This document shows, in pieces, positions 11,979 through 14,128 of a stretch of 14,128 nt of DNA. A program made the translations under genes and the position numbers. This stretch comes from Chloroflexota bacterium (lineage in GTDB: Bacteria; Chloroflexota; Anaerolineae; Anaerolineales; DRMV01), in contig JAADCW010000008.1 of the NCBI GenBank assembly GCA_013154225.1, positions 1 through 14,128 of the forward strand. The letters run 5' to 3'. The notes below the pieces were generated by a model that made no database searches, was not told the origin of the DNA, and saw only the letters and a list, made by a program, of their open reading frames with translations. Position 1 is the first letter of the stretch, and each line of letters starts with the position of its first letter.

Positions 11979-13211
11979 ATGAAAGCCTTACAACGATGGC
12001 CGATTTGGATTGTGTTGTTGGCCGTGTTGGCCACGTTTTCTTTGGCGTGTTCGCTCACGCCGTTTTTCACGGCGTTCAACAACAGCCCCGCCGCGCCGAC
12101 GGCTGAGGCCGTGCTTCCCACGGTCCCGCCGCCGGCTTCGGGCAATGGGGCCGCAGAACCCACGTCGCCGCCTTCGGTGACGGCACCCGCCACGGGGAAC
12201 CTCAGCACGTTTGAAACCACGTTGGTGGACCTTTACCGCCAGGTTTCCCCGGGCGTGGTGGCCATTCGGGTCTATCTGCCCGACGGCGGCGCGCAGGGCT
12301 CGGGCTTTGTGTATGACAAGGAAGGCCACGTCGTGACCAACTTCCACGTCGTGGATGGCGCGGAAAAGGTGGAAGTGGACTTCCTCTCAGGGCGCAAAGC
12401 CTGGGCTCGGATTGTGGGCACCGACAAGGATTCTGACCTGGCCGTGCTCCAGGTGCAGGACGTCCCCGCGGAAGAACTGCACCCCCTGCCGCTGGCCGAT
12501 TCCGACAAGGTGCAGGTGGGCCAAATCGTGGTGGCCTTGGGCAACCCCTTTGGCCTGAAGGGCACCATGACCATGGGGATTGTCTCCGCACTGGGGCGCA
12601 CCCTGCCCTCGGAACATGAAGCCGCGCAAGGCGGCTACTTCACCGCGGGCGATATGATTCAAACCGACGCGCCCATCAACCCGGGGAACTCGGGCGGCCC
12701 GCTGCTCAACATGGAAGGCCAGGTGATCGGCATCAACCGGGCGATCCGCACCACGTCGTCCTTTGTTGGGGAACCCGTCAACAGCGGCATTGGCTTTGCC
12801 ATCCCCAGCAACATCGTGCGCCGTGTGGTGCCCGCGTTGATCAAGCAGGGCTATTACGATTACCCCTACCTGGGCATTTCCAGCGTGGATGACCTGACCC
12901 TGGAAGAGGTCGAAGAACTCAACCTGCCTCAGCAAACCGGCGCGTATGTGGTTTCTGTGGTGCCCGGCAGCCCTGCAGACAAAGCTGGCCTCAAAGGCGC
13001 AGTGCCGCTGGACGAGCGTGAGAATTACCAAACCTTGCCGCCGGGCGGCGATCTCATCATCGCGGTGGACGGCCACCCGGTACGGGAATTCAACGACCTC
13101 CTGCACTATCTCTTCACTTACACCAGCCCTGGCGACACCATTACCCTCACCGTGTTGCGGGATGGCAAGAAACTGGATCTGCAACTTACCCTGGGCAAAC
13201 GCCCGCACTAA
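11979..13211 (+). CDS. htrA: HtrA/DegP-type serine protease with PDZ domain, probable lipoprotein
   Basis: An extracytoplasmic quality-control protease of 410 residues. A hydrophobic signal (about 7-23) ends in SLAC with C24, so it is probably lipid-anchored rather than held by a transmembrane helix. A Pro/Ala/Thr-rich linker runs to about 75. The trypsin-like domain (about 78-285) has the full triad: H123 (TNFHVVD), D153 (DSDLAVL) and S238 (GNSGGPL). One PDZ domain (about 295-406; PYLGISS, GAYVVSVVPGSPADKAGL, GDLIIAVDG) follows, as in DegS/HhoA-type proteins rather than two-PDZ DegP. The ATG at 11979 has AAGGAG (11966-11971) 7 bases upstream. It is followed by a strong terminator. Confidence 0.96.
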   Translation: MKALQRWPIWIVLLAVLATFSLACSLTPFFTAFNNSPAAPTAEAVLPTVPPPASGNGAAEPTSPPSVTAPATGNLSTFETTLVDLYRQVSPGVVAIRVYLPDGGAQGSGFVYDKEGHVVTNFHVVDGAEKVEVDFLSGRKAWARIVGTDKDSDLAVLQVQDVPAEELHPLPLADSDKVQVGQIVVALGNPFGLKGTMTMGIVSALGRTLPSEHEAAQGGYFTAGDMIQTDAPINPGNSGGPLLNMEGQVIGINRAIRTTSSFVGEPVNSGIGFAIPSNIVRRVVPALIKQGYYDYPYLGISSVDDLTLEEVEELNLPQQTGAYVVSVVPGSPADKAGLKGAVPLDERENYQTLPPGGDLIIAVDGHPVREFNDLLHYLFTYTSPGDTITLTVLRDGKKLDLQLTLGKRPH

Positions 13212-13230
13212 CGCGTGCTTAGGTTAATCG

Positions 13231-13283
13231 CCGCACTGCGCGGTGGCGTTTTGACGCCACTGTGCAGTGCGGTTGGTTTTATT
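13231..13283 (+). terminator. Strong rho-independent terminator after htrA
   Basis: A 19-bp stem (13231-13249 with 13254-13272, two G:T wobbles) has a 4-base loop and is followed by TTGGTTTTATT. It separates htrA from the next gene, which should have its own promoter, although none is obvious in the remaining 27 bases. Confidence 0.85.
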
Positions 13284-13310
13284 CGCCTTTCCCCATGAGG
13301 AGGTGGCTGA

Positions 13311-14128
13311 ATGATCGAGCACGTCGTTTCGGAAGCCGAGTTACGCGATCTGGCCGCCATGGCCTTTGACGCGCCCGTCTTGTCGGTTTATCTCAACACC
13401 GACCCCGCTTTAGGCAACACCGACGACCACCGTGCCCGCCTGCGGGCCTTGCTCAAGCGCACCTCGCTCACGCAAGATGCAGAAGCCATCCGCCAATATT
13501 TCGACCAGGGCCACGATTGGAGTGGCCGAGGGGTGGCTGTGTTTTCCGCCCAAGATGCGGATTTCTTCCGTGTTTACACCATGCAAGTCAGTGTGCGCGA
13601 TCAAATTTGGGAAGGCAAGCATCCGTATGTGCGCCCCCTGGTCGCGCTGTTTGATGCGTATGGCTACTATGGGGTGGTCTTGGTAGACAAAGAACGGGCG
13701 CGGTTTTTCCTCTTCCACTTGGGGGTGCTCGAAGAGCAGGAAGGCTTCCAAGGGGAAGAAGTGCGAAAAGTCAAAGCCGGCGGCGGCTCGTCTGCCCCGG
13801 GGCGGCGGGTTGGCGCGCCCGGCCTGGATAACTACCTGGAAGAAGTCATTGAACGCAACATGCGTCAGGCCGCCCAAGCCGCCATGCGCTTTTTCGCCCG
13901 CCATAAAGTGCGGCGGATTCTCATCGGCGGCAGTGAGGAAAACATTGCCCTCTTTCGGAAATTCCTGCCCAAACGCTGGCAAAGCCTGGTGGTGGGCACG
14001 TTCCCCATGGAAATGCGCGCCGGCCACGTGGAAGTGTGGCAAAAGGCCATGCAGGTGGGGCAGGAAGCCGAGCGCCAGCAGGAAGCCCAGCGCATTGAGC
14101 GGATCCGCGTTGAAGCGGCCAAAGGCGG
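13311..14128 (+). CDS. baeRF/VLRF1-like (archaeo-eukaryotic release-factor-like) protein, 3' truncated by window edge
   Basis: The frame is open from ATG 13311 (AGGAGGT at 13298-13304, 6 bases upstream) to the end of the window, 272 residues so far, without a stop. The opening (DAPVLSVYLNTDP, 21-32), a middle domain with GVVLVDKERARFFLFHLG (121-138) and RRILIGGSEENIALFRKFLP (201-220) follow the pattern of bacterial proteins related to eRF1/Pelota and Vms1. In those, the loop between the domains carries a GGQ-like motif; here it reads AGGGSSAPGRR (156-166) with no Gln. The visible end is a Gln/Glu/Arg-rich helix. A role in ribosome rescue or translation quality control is inferred. It does not overlap any other gene. 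Confidence 0.7.
   Translation, partial: MIEHVVSEAELRDLAAMAFDAPVLSVYLNTDPALGNTDDHRARLRALLKRTSLTQDAEAIRQYFDQGHDWSGRGVAVFSAQDADFFRVYTMQVSVRDQIWEGKHPYVRPLVALFDAYGYYGVVLVDKERARFFLFHLGVLEEQEGFQGEEVRKVKAGGGSSAPGRRVGAPGLDNYLEEVIERNMRQAAQAAMRFFARHKVRRILIGGSEENIALFRKFLPKRWQSLVVGTFPMEMRAGHVEVWQKAMQVGQEAERQQEAQRIERIRVEAAKG

Noticed and set aside
1..14128. CRISPR array, tRNA, rRNA, IS or attachment sites
   Set aside because: No regularly spaced repeats, cloverleaf-like segments, transposase genes or terminal repeats were seen by eye on either strand.

Overview
The window looks like part of a chromosome from a GC-rich, probably thermotolerant, Gram-variable bacterium. The best guess is Chloroflexota, class Anaerolineae. 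This is inferred from the mix of genes (F420-type DUF385 proteins, stand-alone AroH and PheA, a DUF971 protein, soluble multi-domain Ser/Thr kinases, lipoproteins with a TATA/QAT-rich spacer) and is not proven by any marker gene. There are no rRNA or tRNA genes, IS elements, CRISPR arrays or phage genes. Base composition and codon use look uniform, so nothing points to recent transfer.

Layout. (1) 1-2887, plus strand: the 3' end of a DUF385/F420-dependent reductase-like gene, then a promoter (501-529) and an apparent operon of a divergent DUF385 paralogue, chorismate mutase aroH, prephenate dehydratase pheA (4-bp overlap) and a DUF971 protein, closed by a bidirectional terminator (2855-2887). 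(2) 2906-3880, minus strand: hsp20 with its own promoter and a leader hairpin, followed by an fmdB-type zinc-ribbon gene. (3) 3947-10836, minus strand: a compact seven-gene operon bounded by a near-consensus promoter (10808-10836) and a strong terminator (3947-3971). In transcription order it holds a Ser/Thr kinase fused to an eight-bladed PQQ-type propeller, a lipoprotein, a PP2C phosphatase, a J-domain/VWA fusion, a zinc-ribbon/FHA protein, an 80-residue unknown and an OmpR-type response regulator. (4) 10882-13283, plus strand: divergently transcribed cbpA-like dnaJ and a lipid-anchored htrA, separated by an attenuator-like hairpin. (5) 13311-end: the 5' part of a baeRF/VLRF1-like (archaeo-eukaryotic release-factor-like) gene.

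How the genes may work together: region 3 holds a writer (kinase), eraser (PP2C), reader (FHA) and a VWA scaffold fused to a J domain that would recruit DnaK. Around it are a second J protein, HtrA, Hsp20 and a putative ribosome-rescue-type factor. The most interesting reading is a phosphorylation-controlled protein-quality-control or stress system. Kinase-PP2C-VWA sets are known from TerY-P-type stress loci, but the J-domain fusion and the soluble kinase-propeller make this version distinctive. The functional link is inference from gene order and domains.
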